64,000 nt of DNA, taken from assembly GCA_910578815.1 (NCBI GenBank), contig CAJTSE010000004.1:97206-161205 (forward strand). Reading direction: 5' to 3'. How positions within the stretch are numbered: position 1 is the stretch's first letter; every line of letters starts with the position of its first letter. Source of the DNA: an uncultured Acetatifactor sp. Lineage in GTDB: Bacteria; Bacillota; Clostridia; Lachnospirales; Lachnospiraceae. Positions 16,144 through 25,218 of the stretch are shown here, one piece after another. Made by a program: the position numbers and the translations under genes. The notes beneath the pieces were generated by a model. It saw only the letters and a program-made list of their open reading frames with translations. It did not search any database and was not told where the DNA came from.

Positions 16144-17676
16144 GCGAATGAGTCTTCTTAGGCTTAAAGCCGTCATGATCGTCAAATATAATAAAATCAG
16201 GGCAAAGACCCAGAGGGTTACGGTGTATTTTTCCATGTACCGATCCTTCATGGCAGACAGGATTTCCTGCTGTTGCAGCAGGAAGTCCCTGCCATCCAGC
16301 TGTCTTTGGGCCTGATCTTTTTGTGTTTTCAGCTGATTGGCAGTATCCTCCAATTCTTCCAGCCGGGCTTCATCCCCGGCAATCAGGCTGTCAAAGGAAG
16401 AGGGCAGTGTTTTTATATCAATCCCCAGCTCCTTGAGACAGGAGGGATTGCCTGCAATGTATGCGGCGGCGATTTCCTGTGGGGTCGCTTCCCTTCCCGG
16501 CAGCTCATAGCGGACACCGCCGTAATACTCGTCATCAGGAAAGTATTGTGCCGGAGAAAAGCGGTCAAGACCGGGGGCGACGGCATCCATAAATTTTTCA
16601 TAAGCCCTGTAATAGGCATTTTCATCCGTCAACGTATTCCAGTCCAGATCAAAATCCTCTGCAGAGATTCCGAAATCCACCCAGACGGCATGTTCGGAAT
16701 AAAGATAGCTGCCGGCATACTGCCAGAAATTGCTGTAATCCTGGGGCGTCCAGCCGGGGATCTCCATTTCCGCAGGATCGGGATTGCCGCCGTAAGCCTT
16801 GACAAACACGGCGCCGTCCAGTACGTATCCGGGGATTCCGAAAAGGGTATTGAGCATATCCAGGCCGGTGACATACAGGTGGCCGTTTTGCAAGGCATGG
16901 TCGTTCAGAGTACTGGTGTAAGCGGTGACATAAAACATTGCGGGATCCGATAAGGCACTGTTAAATTTTTGGGTGTCACTTTCTGTTTCGGCGGCATCAT
17001 CATCCTTCCGATATATCCAGAGATCCTCATCAATGTAAGTGTTTTTACCGTATTCCAAAGAATAAGTGTAATAGGGATACAGCCAGCTGTCGATCTGCAG
17101 GTCCTGGCGGAAAGCGCTTAGAAGATCGTCTATATACTGCAGATAAGCGTTGGAAAAAAGCTCCGTCTGAAACAGGGCGTTATAATCCAGCTCTACGGAT
17201 TCGGTGATAGTACTCAGAATTTCACTTTCCCGGCTGGCACGGTGGAGGGCCAGGGTATCTTCCTGCTCCCGGATTTCTTTGGAATTGTTTTCAAGGAGTG
17301 TTTCCAGCCGGCGGATTTCTTCGGCGCTTTCATCTACTTTTGCCAGTTCTGCTTTCAGAGCGGCAAAGTCTTCTTCCCGATAAGGAGCGCTGTACTTTTG
17401 CCAGGTGCGGACGGTAAACCAGCCGCTGACTGCCAGTCCTCCCGTAAAGATGCAAAACAGAAGCAGGGAGACAAAGACCCGGCGGGCGCGGCTTATTTTT
17501 ACAGTTCGGGACTTCCCCGGAATATGCAGGGTATCTTCTGTGGCATCTGAATCTTGTGACGGACTGGATTCTTGTGCTGCTTTTACCGAATTTTCAATTC
17601 TTTGTACAGGTATACCGCAATATCTGCAAAAGCGAGCGTTTTCCGATAATTCTTTTCCACAGTTATGACAGATCAT
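16132..17676 (-). CDS. Zinc-ribbon membrane protein of unknown function
   Basis: The 514-residue protein starts behind AGGAGG. Residues 3-20 form a zinc ribbon (CHNCGKEL then CRYCG). A membrane helix lies at about 67-90 and a second at about 485-507. Coiled-coil segments flank a large extracytoplasmic part (about 105-145 and 430-475). That part is rich in Tyr, Trp and Asp and matches no family I can name. The topology suggests a cytoplasmic zinc ribbon and a large outside domain. Its last 12 bases overlap the 3' end of the GH5 gene on the other strand. I do not propose a function. Confidence 0.8.
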   Translation of the reverse strand: MICHNCGKELSENARFCRYCGIPVQRIENSVKAAQESSPSQDSDATEDTLHIPGKSRTVKISRARRVFVSLLLFCIFTGGLAVSGWFTVRTWQKYSAPYREEDFAALKAELAKVDESAEEIRRLETLLENNSKEIREQEDTLALHRASRESEILSTITESVELDYNALFQTELFSNAYLQYIDDLLSAFRQDLQIDSWLYPYYTYSLEYGKNTYIDEDLWIYRKDDDAAETESDTQKFNSALSDPAMFYVTAYTSTLNDHALQNGHLYVTGLDMLNTLFGIPGYVLDGAVFVKAYGGNPDPAEMEIPGWTPQDYSNFWQYAGSYLYSEHAVWVDFGISAEDFDLDWNTLTDENAYYRAYEKFMDAVAPGLDRFSPAQYFPDDEYYGGVRYELPGREATPQEIAAAYIAGNPSCLKELGIDIKTLPSSFDSLIAGDEARLEELEDTANQLKTQKDQAQRQLDGRDFLLQQQEILSAMKDRYMEKYTVTLWVFALILLYLTIMTALSLRRLIRSLR

Positions 17677-17867
17677 AAAGATACCTCCTGCATTTGGTTT
17701 AACCCAAGTTTACCATGGATTTTCAAACGAAACAACTTTCTTTCCGAAAATTTATAGGAGAGTTTGTTGATGCGAGAGCTTGTTAATCTTTTTTTCGGGA
17801 AAAGGGACGTTCGTTATACAGCAGAACATAGGTACTGCTTACCACTGTCTACTGAATTTCAGACACA
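17677..17867. other. Intergenic, nothing recognised
   Basis: There are 191 bases between the zinc-ribbon gene and the tRNA terminator. Short open frames here have no ribosome sites. No repeats or clear promoters were seen. Confidence 0.5.
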
Positions 17868-17907
17868 TAAAAACAGCAGAAACCCACATTTTACGGGCTT
17901 CCGCTGT
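17868..17907 (-). terminator. Terminator of tRNA-Gly
   Basis: Read on the minus strand, ACAGC-GAA-CCC pairs with GGG-TTC-GCTGT (two mismatches) and is followed by UUUUU. It begins 12 bases after the tRNA 3' end. Confidence 0.75.
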
Positions 17908-17918
17908 ACTTTAAGAAG

Positions 17919-17991
17919 AGCGATAGACGGGACTCGAACCCGCGACCTCCACCTTGGCAAGGTGGCGTACTACCAACTGTACTACTATCGC
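17919..17991 (-). tRNA. tRNA-Gly (anticodon GCC)
   Basis: The acceptor stem is GCGATAG/CTATCGC with discriminator U. The anticodon stem CCACC/GGTGG encloses TTGCCAA, giving anticodon GCC (17956-17958). The T arm is GCGGG-TTCGAAC-CCGT. The 3' CCA is not encoded. The gene stands alone with its own promoter and terminator. Confidence 0.95.
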
Positions 17992-18025
17992 ATATAAATC
18001 AATGTTAAAAAGTAGTAACAGTAAG

Positions 18026-18054
18026 ATAATAGCATGCCCCGTTGGCATTGTCAA
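18026..18054 (-). promoter_or_regulatory. Promoter of tRNA-Gly
   Basis: On the minus strand TTGACA and TATTAT are separated by 17 bases, 35 bases before the tRNA 5' end. Confidence 0.8.
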
Positions 18055-18299
18055 TCTTTTTTTCAGTTGAAAATTCAGCTCTTGGAAATTCAGCCGGATA
18101 TAATTTTGTGAAATGATCTTGAAAATGGTTGCCTGGTGTTTCATGATTTGGGAAAAGTGATAGATATTTCATCGGGAACATGATACAATATCAATAGGAA
18201 ACGGTAAGGAGATATATTACATAAATGAATATAAATATATGAAAGCAACAGGAACGGCGGGAGCAGGAATAAAATAAGCATAAGAGAAGGAGGAGACTT

Positions 18300-19901
18300 A
18301 TGAAGCTTATATTTATTGGAGCGGATCATGAGGTTACGGGGAGCTGTCATTATTTGGAGGTGGGAAACAAACATATTTTGGTGGACTATGGAATGGAGCA
18401 GGGCATCAACACCTTTGAAAATGAACCCCTGCCGGTGAGCCCGTCCATGATAGATTACGTTCTCTTGACCCATGCGCACGTAGATCATTCGGGATTGCTG
18501 CCTCTTTTGTATGCCGGAGGCTTCAGGGGGCAGGTGTATGCTACGGACGCGACGGCTGATCTATGCAGCATCATGTTGCGTGATTGTGCCCATATTCAGA
18601 TGATGGAAGCCGAGTGGAAAAACAGGAAAGCAAAGAGAAGCGAGTCCGTTGCTGCCGTTGAGCCTCTTTATACCATGGAGGATGCGGAAGGAGTGATCAA
18701 AAGGATTGTCCCCTGCCATTATGACAAGGAGATCCAGGTCTGTGACGAGGTAAAAATTCGTTTTACGGACATCGGACATCTCTTGGGGTCTGCCAGCATT
18801 GAGGTTTGGCTGACGGAAGAGGGCGTCACGAAAAAGGTGGTATTTTCCGGAGACGTGGGAAATAAGAACCAGCCGTTGATAAAGGATCCTGCTTTTACAA
18901 AAGAAGCGGATTATGTGGTTATGGAGTCCACTTACGGAGACCGGCTTCACAGCAAAGAGCGTCCGGATTTCGTGACGGAACTGGCTGCAGTTCTCAAGGA
19001 GACCTTTGACAGGGGCGGAAATGTGGTGATTCCTTCCTTCGCGGTGGGGCGTACGCAGGAAATTCTGTATTTCCTGCGCCAGATTAAGGTTGATCGGCTG
19101 GTAAAGGGGCATGAGAAATTCCCTGTGTATGTGGACAGCCCTCTGGCAGTGGAAGCCACTGGCATTTTTGAAGAGAATCGGTGGGAGTGCTTTGACGAGG
19201 AAGCTATGGAGCTGGTGCGGGAAGGTATCAATCCTATTTCCTTCGCGGGGCTGAAGCTTGCCATTACCAGTGAAGAATCCAAGGAGATCAACTTTATTGA
19301 CACGCCCAAGGTCATTATTTCTGCTTCCGGTATGTGTGAAGCAGGCCGGATCAGGCATCATTTAAAACATAACCTTTGGCGGCCGGAGTGTACCATCCTT
19401 TTTGTGGGTTATCAGGCTGTGGGTACCCTGGGCCGGAGTATTGTGGAAGGAGCGGAAGAGGTGCGGCTTTTCGGGGAGTCCATTCAGGTGCGGGCTCATA
19501 TCAAACAGTTGCCCGGCATGAGCGGCCATGCCGACAAAAACGGTCTTTTAGAGTGGATCTGTGGATTTGAAGAAAAGCCCAGAAAGGTGTTTGTGGTACA
19601 TGGTGAGGATACGGTATGCGCTTCCTTTGTGGAGTGCCTGAAAACGGAATACGGCCAAAATGCCTATGCGCCATACAGCGGAACCGTGTTTAATTTGGCT
19701 TCGGGCAAGCTGGAGTACGAGGCGGTGTCCATCCCTCTCAAAAAGAAGGGAAAATCCCCTGTGGCAGCCGGTGTTTATGCAAGGCTTTTGGCAGCTGCTC
19801 AGCGGCTGCTGGCTCTGGTACAGAAGAAGGACGGTATGCCCAACAAGGAGGCGGCGAAATTTGCGGACCAGATCAATTCCCTGTGCGACAAATATCAGTA
19901 G
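18300..19901 (+). CDS. Metallo-beta-lactamase/beta-CASP family ribonuclease-like protein
   Basis: The 533-residue protein has the zinc site THAHVDHSG (His58, His60, Asp62, His63) and a second-site GHLLGSASIEVWL. The inserted beta-CASP domain has PSFAVGRTQEILYFLR, and a C-terminal RMMBL motif has LPGMSGHADKNGLLEW. This architecture belongs to RNA-processing nucleases related to eukaryotic CPSF73 (YSH1-type), probably acting on cytoplasmic RNA. The last 60 residues are an Ala/Lys-rich extension not typical of the core family. An AGGAGG-like site (AGGAGGAG) precedes the ATG. A TACAAT at 18184 may be its -10 element. Confidence 0.88.
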   Translation: MKLIFIGADHEVTGSCHYLEVGNKHILVDYGMEQGINTFENEPLPVSPSMIDYVLLTHAHVDHSGLLPLLYAGGFRGQVYATDATADLCSIMLRDCAHIQMMEAEWKNRKAKRSESVAAVEPLYTMEDAEGVIKRIVPCHYDKEIQVCDEVKIRFTDIGHLLGSASIEVWLTEEGVTKKVVFSGDVGNKNQPLIKDPAFTKEADYVVMESTYGDRLHSKERPDFVTELAAVLKETFDRGGNVVIPSFAVGRTQEILYFLRQIKVDRLVKGHEKFPVYVDSPLAVEATGIFEENRWECFDEEAMELVREGINPISFAGLKLAITSEESKEINFIDTPKVIISASGMCEAGRIRHHLKHNLWRPECTILFVGYQAVGTLGRSIVEGAEEVRLFGESIQVRAHIKQLPGMSGHADKNGLLEWICGFEEKPRKVFVVHGEDTVCASFVECLKTEYGQNAYAPYSGTVFNLASGKLEYEAVSIPLKKKGKSPVAAGVYARLLAAAQRLLALVQKKDGMPNKEAAKFADQINSLCDKYQ

Positions 19902-20056
19902 AGGCAGCTTACGGATATGGAGGTATTCAACCTGAGGTTGAAAAAAACTCGTATTCTTCTTTATTGTACGCCTGACTAAATTGTTATAGGATAAAGCTGT
20001 CAGAAAAATCCCTGCAGGGTTATCCATAAGACTATTATGAAGGAGGCGTATTGATT

Positions 20057-20854
20057 ATGAATAAAATAGGAGATAATATTAAGTTACTGCGAAAGGCAAA
20101 GGGTGTGACCCAGGAAGAACTGGCGGAGGCAGTCCATGTTTCTTTTCAGGCCGTGAGTAAGTGGGAGAACGGGGGAGCCCCTGACATAGATATTCTTTCC
20201 GGTCTGGCAACCTATTTCGGGGTAAGCATTGACGAATTAATGGGCTTTAAGCTCAATGCTATGACAAATAAAGAACGTTTCATACGGTTTATGGCGGATA
20301 CGGGGGTGCTGAGACTTGGCAGCTGTGAGCTGCATGGTTACCAGTCAGAGTATTATGTGGATTCCGAGCATTTTATTACAAATGCGCAGTATGCAAAACT
20401 GGGAGAGCATTTTGCGGACTGTATTCGTGAAAGCGGGATTTCCTTTGACTGTATCGTAGGAATGGCATATCATGGGATCAGCCTTTCGGTGGCAACGGCC
20501 TTGGCGCTGTATAATAAATACGGAATTACCGTGAGTTACTGCCATGACAGAAAGGTTCCAGACAGCAGAGGAAGAGAATTCTGCGGTCATACGCCGGAAG
20601 AGGGAGAGCGGCTGCTGATTGTGGATGATTTGATCAACAGCGGCAAGACCCTGATTGGACGTATCGAAAGAATGATGGAGAACGTGAATGTCACCATCGC
20701 AGGAGTGGCGGTGATTGTGGAGCGCTTTGAGACGGATATGAAGGAGTATCATCCTAACGGTGCGGACATTCTGCGGGAAAAATACGGAGCCAGGGTACTG
20801 TCAGTGGTAAACGGAGATGATATTTCCCGTGCCATCAGGGCCGGAATCGTGTGA
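20057..20854 (+). CDS. XRE helix-turn-helix fused to an orotate-phosphoribosyltransferase-like domain
   Basis: The 265-residue protein has an XRE-type DNA-binding domain (about 2-62: TQEELAEAVHVSFQAVSKWENG) joined to a type I phosphoribosyltransferase domain (about 75-262) of PyrE type. The PRPP-binding motif is LLIVDDLINSGKT. The PyrE segment usually read GPAYKGI is GMAYHGI here, and the catalytic flexible loop with Lys and His is replaced by KVPDSRGREF. It may therefore bind a phosphoribosyl ligand rather than synthesise OMP, much as PurR-type regulators do. ATG at 20057 has AGGAGG ten bases upstream; a TTG at 20051 is the alternative. Neighbours thyA and folA make pyrimidine or folate control a reasonable guess. 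Confidence 0.8.
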   Translation: MNKIGDNIKLLRKAKGVTQEELAEAVHVSFQAVSKWENGGAPDIDILSGLATYFGVSIDELMGFKLNAMTNKERFIRFMADTGVLRLGSCELHGYQSEYYVDSEHFITNAQYAKLGEHFADCIRESGISFDCIVGMAYHGISLSVATALALYNKYGITVSYCHDRKVPDSRGREFCGHTPEEGERLLIVDDLINSGKTLIGRIERMMENVNVTIAGVAVIVERFETDMKEYHPNGADILREKYGARVLSVVNGDDISRAIRAGIV

Positions 20855-20948
20855 GAAATATCGGAAATGCAACATGAAAGTTAGTTATGAAGGAAATGAA
20901 GATTTGCTAAGGTCATAAGGAATCCGACCTAAGAAATTCTAAATCATT

Positions 20949-20982
20949 TCGGGAAGAATTGCCGTTTAGCAATTCTTCCCGA
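20949..20982 (+). terminator. Strong 14-bp stem-loop after the XRE-PRT gene
   Basis: TCGGGAAGAATTGC, loop CGTTTA, GCAATTCTTCCCGA. The stem is perfect but the tail ATTTCATGG is not U-rich, so it may be an RNA-stabilising or regulatory structure as much as a terminator. Confidence 0.55.
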
Positions 20983-21052
20983 TTTCATGGATTGTTTTGC
21001 CTGCTGCGCCGGCATGTATGGAGACACGGAGAAGAGATTAGCCTATGGAGAA

Positions 21053-21078
21053 AGATTGAAAATTATCATTTTCAATCT
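21053..21078 (+). other. 11-bp hairpin in the thyA leader
   Basis: AGATTGAAAAT, loop TATC, ATTTTCAATCT. It is followed by a small GC hairpin GCCGC-TTGT-GCGGC at 21125-21138, directly before the thyA ribosome site GAGAGGA. Together they could regulate thyA expression; this is inference. Confidence 0.5.
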
Positions 21079-21153
21079 CGGAATTTGTGACGCGGCGCGT
21101 CCCAAAGTTCCCACAGATTTAGATGCCGCTTGTGCGGCGGAATGAGAGGAAAG

Positions 21154-22002
21154 ATGAGCTACGCGGATAAAGTATTTATAGATATGTGTAAGGACATTTT
21201 GGAAAACGGGACCAGTACGGAGGGGGAGAAAGTGCGCCCTCACTGGCCGGACGGGAGTCCCGCCTATACCATCAAGAAATTCGGGGTGGTGAACCGCTAT
21301 GACCTGGGGAAGGAATTTCCTGTTATGACTCTCCGCAGGACGGCGCTGAAATCGGCGACAGACGAAATCTTGTGGATCTGGCAGCGCAAATCCAACAATA
21401 TCCATGATCTTCACAGTCATATCTGGGACGAGTGGGCGGATGAGGACGGCTCCATTGGCAAGGCTTACGGTTATCAGCTGGGGGTGAAGCATCAGTATAA
21501 AGAAGGGATGATGGATCAGGTGGACCGGGTGCTTTATGATTTGAAAAACAACCCCTTCAGCCGTCGGATCATGACGAATATTTATGTCCATCAGGATCTG
21601 CATGAAATGAACTTGTACCCTTGCGCCTACAGCATGACCTTTAACGTGACCCAGCGGCCGGGGGAGGACAGGCTGACCTTAAATGCCATATTAAATCAGC
21701 GCTCTCAGGATGTGCTGGCGGCAAATAACTGGAATGTGGTGCAGTACGCGGTGCTAGTGCATATGTTTGCACAGGTCTGCAGCATGAACGTGGGAGAGCT
21801 GGTCCATGTGATTGCCGACGCTCATATTTATGACCGTCATGTGCCCATTATCAGGGAGCTGATTGCCAGGGAACCGAAGCCGGCGCCGGTATTTAAGCTG
21901 AATCCGGAGATTCATGATTTTTATGAATTTACCAGGGAGGACGTCAGTCTGGAAGGTTATGAAACGGGAGAACAAATCAAGGACATTCCCATTGCCATAT
22001 AA
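21154..22002 (+). CDS. thyA: Thymidylate synthase
   Basis: The enzyme methylates dUMP to dTMP using methylene-tetrahydrofolate, producing dihydrofolate. The 282-residue sequence has the catalytic region NLYPCAYSMTFNV (Cys157), LNQRSQDVLAANNWNV and VIADAHIYDRH, all at the expected spacing. The usual His after the catalytic Cys is Ala, as in the divergent Firmicute/phage-like class. ATG at 21154 has GAGAGGA five bases upstream. The folA gene follows after 39 bases and recycles the dihydrofolate made here, so the two form an operon. Confidence 0.94.
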   Translation: MSYADKVFIDMCKDILENGTSTEGEKVRPHWPDGSPAYTIKKFGVVNRYDLGKEFPVMTLRRTALKSATDEILWIWQRKSNNIHDLHSHIWDEWADEDGSIGKAYGYQLGVKHQYKEGMMDQVDRVLYDLKNNPFSRRIMTNIYVHQDLHEMNLYPCAYSMTFNVTQRPGEDRLTLNAILNQRSQDVLAANNWNVVQYAVLVHMFAQVCSMNVGELVHVIADAHIYDRHVPIIRELIAREPKPAPVFKLNPEIHDFYEFTREDVSLEGYETGEQIKDIPIAI

Positions 22003-22041
22003 AGAGTGAGCTGTGCCGCAAAGGCGGCAGGAGGAGGATAC

Positions 22042-22542
22042 ATGAATATTATTGCTGCTGTAGATCAGAACTGGGCCATCGGAAACAAGGGGGAGCTTTT
22101 GGTCCGCATACCGAACGATCAAAAACATTTTCGGGAAGAGACTACGGGAAGGGTGGTAGTACTGGGCAGGAAGACCCTGCAGACCTTTCCTCAGGGACTG
22201 CCGTTAAAAAACCGGACTAATATCATACTTTCCAGGGATACTGAGTTCAACGTAAAGGATGCCGTGACGGTGCATTCGCTGGAAGAGCTGCTGGAAGAGC
22301 TGAAAAAATACCGCACGGAGGACATTTATGTGATCGGCGGGGAAAGCGTATACCGCCAGTTGCTGCCCTACTGCGACACGGCCCATATCACGAAGATTGA
22401 CAGAGCTTATGAGGCGGACACCTGGTTCCCGAATCTGGATGAGGATCCTGACTGGGAGATCACGGCGGACAGCGAGGAACAGACCTATTTTGATATTGCC
22501 TATACTTTTTTAAAGTATGAGAAGCGGGGGAATTTTACCTGA
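22042..22542 (+). CDS. folA: Dihydrofolate reductase
   Basis: NADPH-dependent reduction of dihydrofolate to tetrahydrofolate. At 166 residues it has the usual length. Motifs are MNIIAAVDQNWAIGNKGELL (substrate loop), VVVLGRKTLQTFP (cofactor binding) and IYVIGGESVYRQLLPYCD (Gly-Gly cofactor motif). The usual acidic active-site residue around position 27 is Asp in RIPNDQKHF. The chosen ATG has GGAGGA immediately upstream; a GTG at 22006 is less likely. Confidence 0.94.
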   Translation: MNIIAAVDQNWAIGNKGELLVRIPNDQKHFREETTGRVVVLGRKTLQTFPQGLPLKNRTNIILSRDTEFNVKDAVTVHSLEELLEELKKYRTEDIYVIGGESVYRQLLPYCDTAHITKIDRAYEADTWFPNLDEDPDWEITADSEEQTYFDIAYTFLKYEKRGNFT

Positions 22543-22663
22543 GAATAACAGCCGGCAATAGTTCAGCCCCGACTACCTGACGGTGCCAGCCGTCTGTCAC
22601 CTGTTACTTGATTGTGCGTGAGCGGAACTGTTGCTAGCCGGCAATTTAGCGCAGAAAAGTGTA

Positions 22664-22692
22664 TTGACTTTTTGGGCTGAAAGTATAATAAT
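22664..22692 (+). promoter_or_regulatory. Possible promoter of ilvE
   Basis: TTGACT lies 17 bases before AATAAT; a better-looking TATAAT in the same place gives a short 14-base spacer. The preceding 120 bases hold two direct copies of AGCCGGCAAT and a GACGG/CCGTC hairpin, with no recognised riboswitch. Confidence 0.45.
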
Positions 22693-22743
22693 GATTACGG
22701 AATCAGTCATCAAGATGTGTATAAGGAAAGAAGGCGTTAACCT

Positions 22744-23775
22744 ATGGAAAAGGGAAAGAAAGACATCGACTGGGGCAACCTTGGATTCGGATATGTGCAG
22801 ACGGATTTCAGGTATGTTTCCAATTATAAAAACGGCGCGTGGGATCAGGGCGTCATCACGGAGGACGCGAATATTGTCCTTAGTGAGTGCGCGGGGGTGC
22901 TGCAGTACGCTCAGACCATATTTGAAGGGCTGAAGGCATATACCACCGACGATGGACACATTGTCACCTTCCGGCCGGATCTGAACGCGGAACGGATGGA
23001 AGCCTCGGCTAAAAGGCTGGAGATGCCTGCTTTTCCCAGGGAGCGCTTTGTGGATGCGGTTACGAAGGTAGTTGCCGCCAATACGGCTTTTGTGCCGCCC
23101 TATGGCAGCGGGGCCACGCTGTACCTGCGTCCTTACATGTTCGGAACAAACCCCGTGATCGGCGTAAAGCCGGCGGAAGAATACCAGTTCAGAATCTTCT
23201 GTACGCCGGTAGGTCCGTATTTTAAGGGCGGCGTTAGACCGTTGACTATCAGGGTCAGTGATTTTGACCGCGCGGCGCCTCATGGCACTGGTCATATCAA
23301 GGCAGGCTTAAACTATGCAATGAGCCTTCATGCGATTGTCACTGCCCACGAAGAGGGCTATGATGAAAATATGTATCTGGATCCCGGAACCCGTACCAAG
23401 GTGGAAGAGACTGGGGGAGCTAACTTCTTGTTTGTCACAAAGGACGGCAAGGTGGTGACGCCGAAGTCCGACAGTATTCTGCCCTCTATTACCCGTCGTT
23501 CTCTTGTTTATGTGGCTAAAGAGTATCTGGGGCTTGAGGTGGAAGAGCGGGAGGTGCTTTTGGAGGAAGTGAAGGACTTTGCGGAATGCGGGCTTTGCGG
23601 CACTGCGGCAGTGATTTCTCCCGTGGGAAAGATTGTGGACCATGGTGAGGAGATCTGCCTGCCCAGCGGCATGGAGGATATGGGACCGGTTACCAGAAAG
23701 CTGTATGATACTTTAACCGGTATTCAGATGGGCAGGATAGAAGCGCCCAAAGGATGGATCCATGTGATCGAATAG
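22744..23775 (+). CDS. ilvE: Branched-chain amino-acid aminotransferase
   Basis: A class IV PLP enzyme that makes leucine, isoleucine and valine from their keto acids. The 343-residue length and the sequence around QYAQTIFEGLKAY and YLRPYMFGT fit the BCAT type shared with eukaryotes. The PLP lysine is in GHIKAGLNYA. The signature ending VEETGGANFLFV and the C-terminal CGTAAVISPVGKI are present. It is monocistronic: a hairpin follows at 23817-23846. Confidence 0.94.
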   Translation: MEKGKKDIDWGNLGFGYVQTDFRYVSNYKNGAWDQGVITEDANIVLSECAGVLQYAQTIFEGLKAYTTDDGHIVTFRPDLNAERMEASAKRLEMPAFPRERFVDAVTKVVAANTAFVPPYGSGATLYLRPYMFGTNPVIGVKPAEEYQFRIFCTPVGPYFKGGVRPLTIRVSDFDRAAPHGTGHIKAGLNYAMSLHAIVTAHEEGYDENMYLDPGTRTKVEETGGANFLFVTKDGKVVTPKSDSILPSITRRSLVYVAKEYLGLEVEEREVLLEEVKDFAECGLCGTAAVISPVGKIVDHGEEICLPSGMEDMGPVTRKLYDTLTGIQMGRIEAPKGWIHVIE

Positions 23776-23816
23776 GACGCTGTAATTAAGCACAAACAGA
23801 AGTTCAGGTATGAGGT

Positions 23817-23846
23817 CATCCGGGAATAGGGAACTGTTCCCGGATG
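23817..23846 (+). terminator. Probable terminator after ilvE
   Basis: CATCCGGGAA, a ten-base loop, TTCCCGGATG, then TTGTAGTT. The 10-bp stem is perfect; the U-run is weak. Confidence 0.5.
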
Positions 23847-23962
23847 TTGTAGTTATGATACACCTGGCGGCGCATGTTTCTTTAGGGCAGCAGCTTGGGC
23901 AGACAGTCAAACAGTCTGCCGGGAGGAGCAGAAGCAGGGACGGATCGGAGATTAAGGTGGAT

Positions 23963-25021
23963 ATGGGAAAAAAGAATTTTCGGAAAAGAATAGCGGCTCT
24001 GTGTCTTGTACTGACAGTAATCGGACTGGCTGCCTGCGGCGGAAAAGGGGCAAGGGTGGTATTTACCACCGACTTTGCAGAAGACGAGGTGTTCCGCATA
24101 GCAAATATAAATTGTACCCGGCCGGAGATTATGGTATATTTGACAACCATGCAGAACCGTTATGAAAGTGTGTATGGTCCCGAAGTCTGGAATGTGGTCA
24201 GGGAGGATGTGACGCTGGAAGAAAACGTAAAGGAAACGGCGCTGGCCCGCATTGCCCAGATCAAGACCATGTGTCTGCTGGCAGAGCGGGAGGGTGTAGA
24301 GCTGGACGGGGAGGATATGCGCCTTGTGGACCTGGCGGCGGGAGAGTATTTCCGCTCCTTAAATGAGACGGAGATCCTGCTGATGGGGGTAGAGGAAGAG
24401 ACAGTTTATCAGATGTATGCGGAGTACGCCCTGGCTAACCGGGTATATGAGTATATTATTCAGGACATTAATCCGGAGATCAGCGACGATGAAGCAAGAA
24501 CGATCACGGTACAGCATATCTTCCTGCGGACCTGGACCACGGACGGAAGCGGGGCAAGGGTAGCTTACGGGCCGGACGTGAAGGAATCGGTTTATGAAAA
24601 GGCGTGTGAGATCAGGGAGATGGCGGCGGACGGCGAGCATGATTTCCTGGATCTGGCATCCAGATACAGTGAAGATACCACGATCACTTATTCCTTTGGC
24701 AAGGGAGAGACGGAGACTGCATTTGAAGAGACTGCATTTTCCCTGGAGACCGGGGAGGTAAGTCAGGTGATCGAGACGGAGAGCGGCTATCATATCATTA
24801 AATGTATAAATACCTTTGACAGGGAACAGACGGAAGCAAGCAAGCTGGAGATTGTAGAAGAACGACGCAGGGAAGTATTTGGGGAGAAGTATGATGCGTT
24901 TGTGGATACGCTGGTCCGTCAGATGAATACCGAGCTTTGGGATCAGATTTCTCTCATCCATGACGGGGAAGTGACCACTACCGGTTTTTTTGAAGTCTAC
25001 GCCAAGTATTTTCCGGAATAA
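23963..25021 (+). CDS. Parvulin-type peptidyl-prolyl isomerase lipoprotein (SurA/PrsA-like)
   Basis: The 352-residue lipoprotein has a signal ending LAAC. An N-terminal SurA-like helical region (about 45-180) is followed by a parvulin domain (about 190-300) with VQHIFLRTW, FLDLASRYSEDTT, FSLETGEVSQVIETESGYHIIK. This family helps fold secreted proteins between the membrane and the cell wall, which suits the several secreted enzymes in the window. Start 23963 gives a normal signal peptide; the longer frame upstream has no signal and crosses the hairpin at 23817. The ribosome site is close (AAGGTGG). Confidence 0.85.
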   Translation: MGKKNFRKRIAALCLVLTVIGLAACGGKGARVVFTTDFAEDEVFRIANINCTRPEIMVYLTTMQNRYESVYGPEVWNVVREDVTLEENVKETALARIAQIKTMCLLAEREGVELDGEDMRLVDLAAGEYFRSLNETEILLMGVEEETVYQMYAEYALANRVYEYIIQDINPEISDDEARTITVQHIFLRTWTTDGSGARVAYGPDVKESVYEKACEIREMAADGEHDFLDLASRYSEDTTITYSFGKGETETAFEETAFSLETGEVSQVIETESGYHIIKCINTFDREQTEASKLEIVEERRREVFGEKYDAFVDTLVRQMNTELWDQISLIHDGEVTTTGFFEVYAKYFPE

Positions 25022-25086
25022 GAACCGATTTAGAAAAATTTTAGAAATGAGAAAAGCTATATTTTATGCGGCTTTAGAGAATGTTA

Positions 25087-25113
25087 TTAGCACTCAAAGG
25101 AAATGAGTGCTAA
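25087..25113. promoter_or_regulatory. Perfect CIRCE operator (HrcA binding) before htpG
   Basis: TTAGCACTC, nine bases AAAGGAAAT, GAGTGCTAA: all 18 consensus positions match. It ends seven bases before the -35 element of the htpG promoter. HrcA repression released on heat or unfolded protein is the known function of this element. Confidence 0.96.
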
Positions 25114-25120
25114 TTTATTG

Positions 25121-25149
25121 TTGACTTTTGGCGGGGACAGATTTACACT
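25121..25149 (+). promoter_or_regulatory. Promoter of htpG
   Basis: TTGACT and TACACT with a 17-base spacer, immediately after the CIRCE element. Confidence 0.75.
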
Positions 25150-25218
25150 AGCTTCTAAAGGGTGACAAATGTCTGCCACCAGAAAAAATACAAAGAATAC
25201 AGAAAGGAATGTGGTAAA

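Noticed and set aside
17764..17997. Open frame covering the tRNA-Gly gene
   Set aside because: It runs through a tRNA with clear stems and has no function of its own.
19926..19955. Terminator after the beta-CASP gene
   Set aside because: TTCAACC-TGA-GGTTGAA is followed by A on the plus strand; it would suit only minus-strand transcription, where no gene ends.
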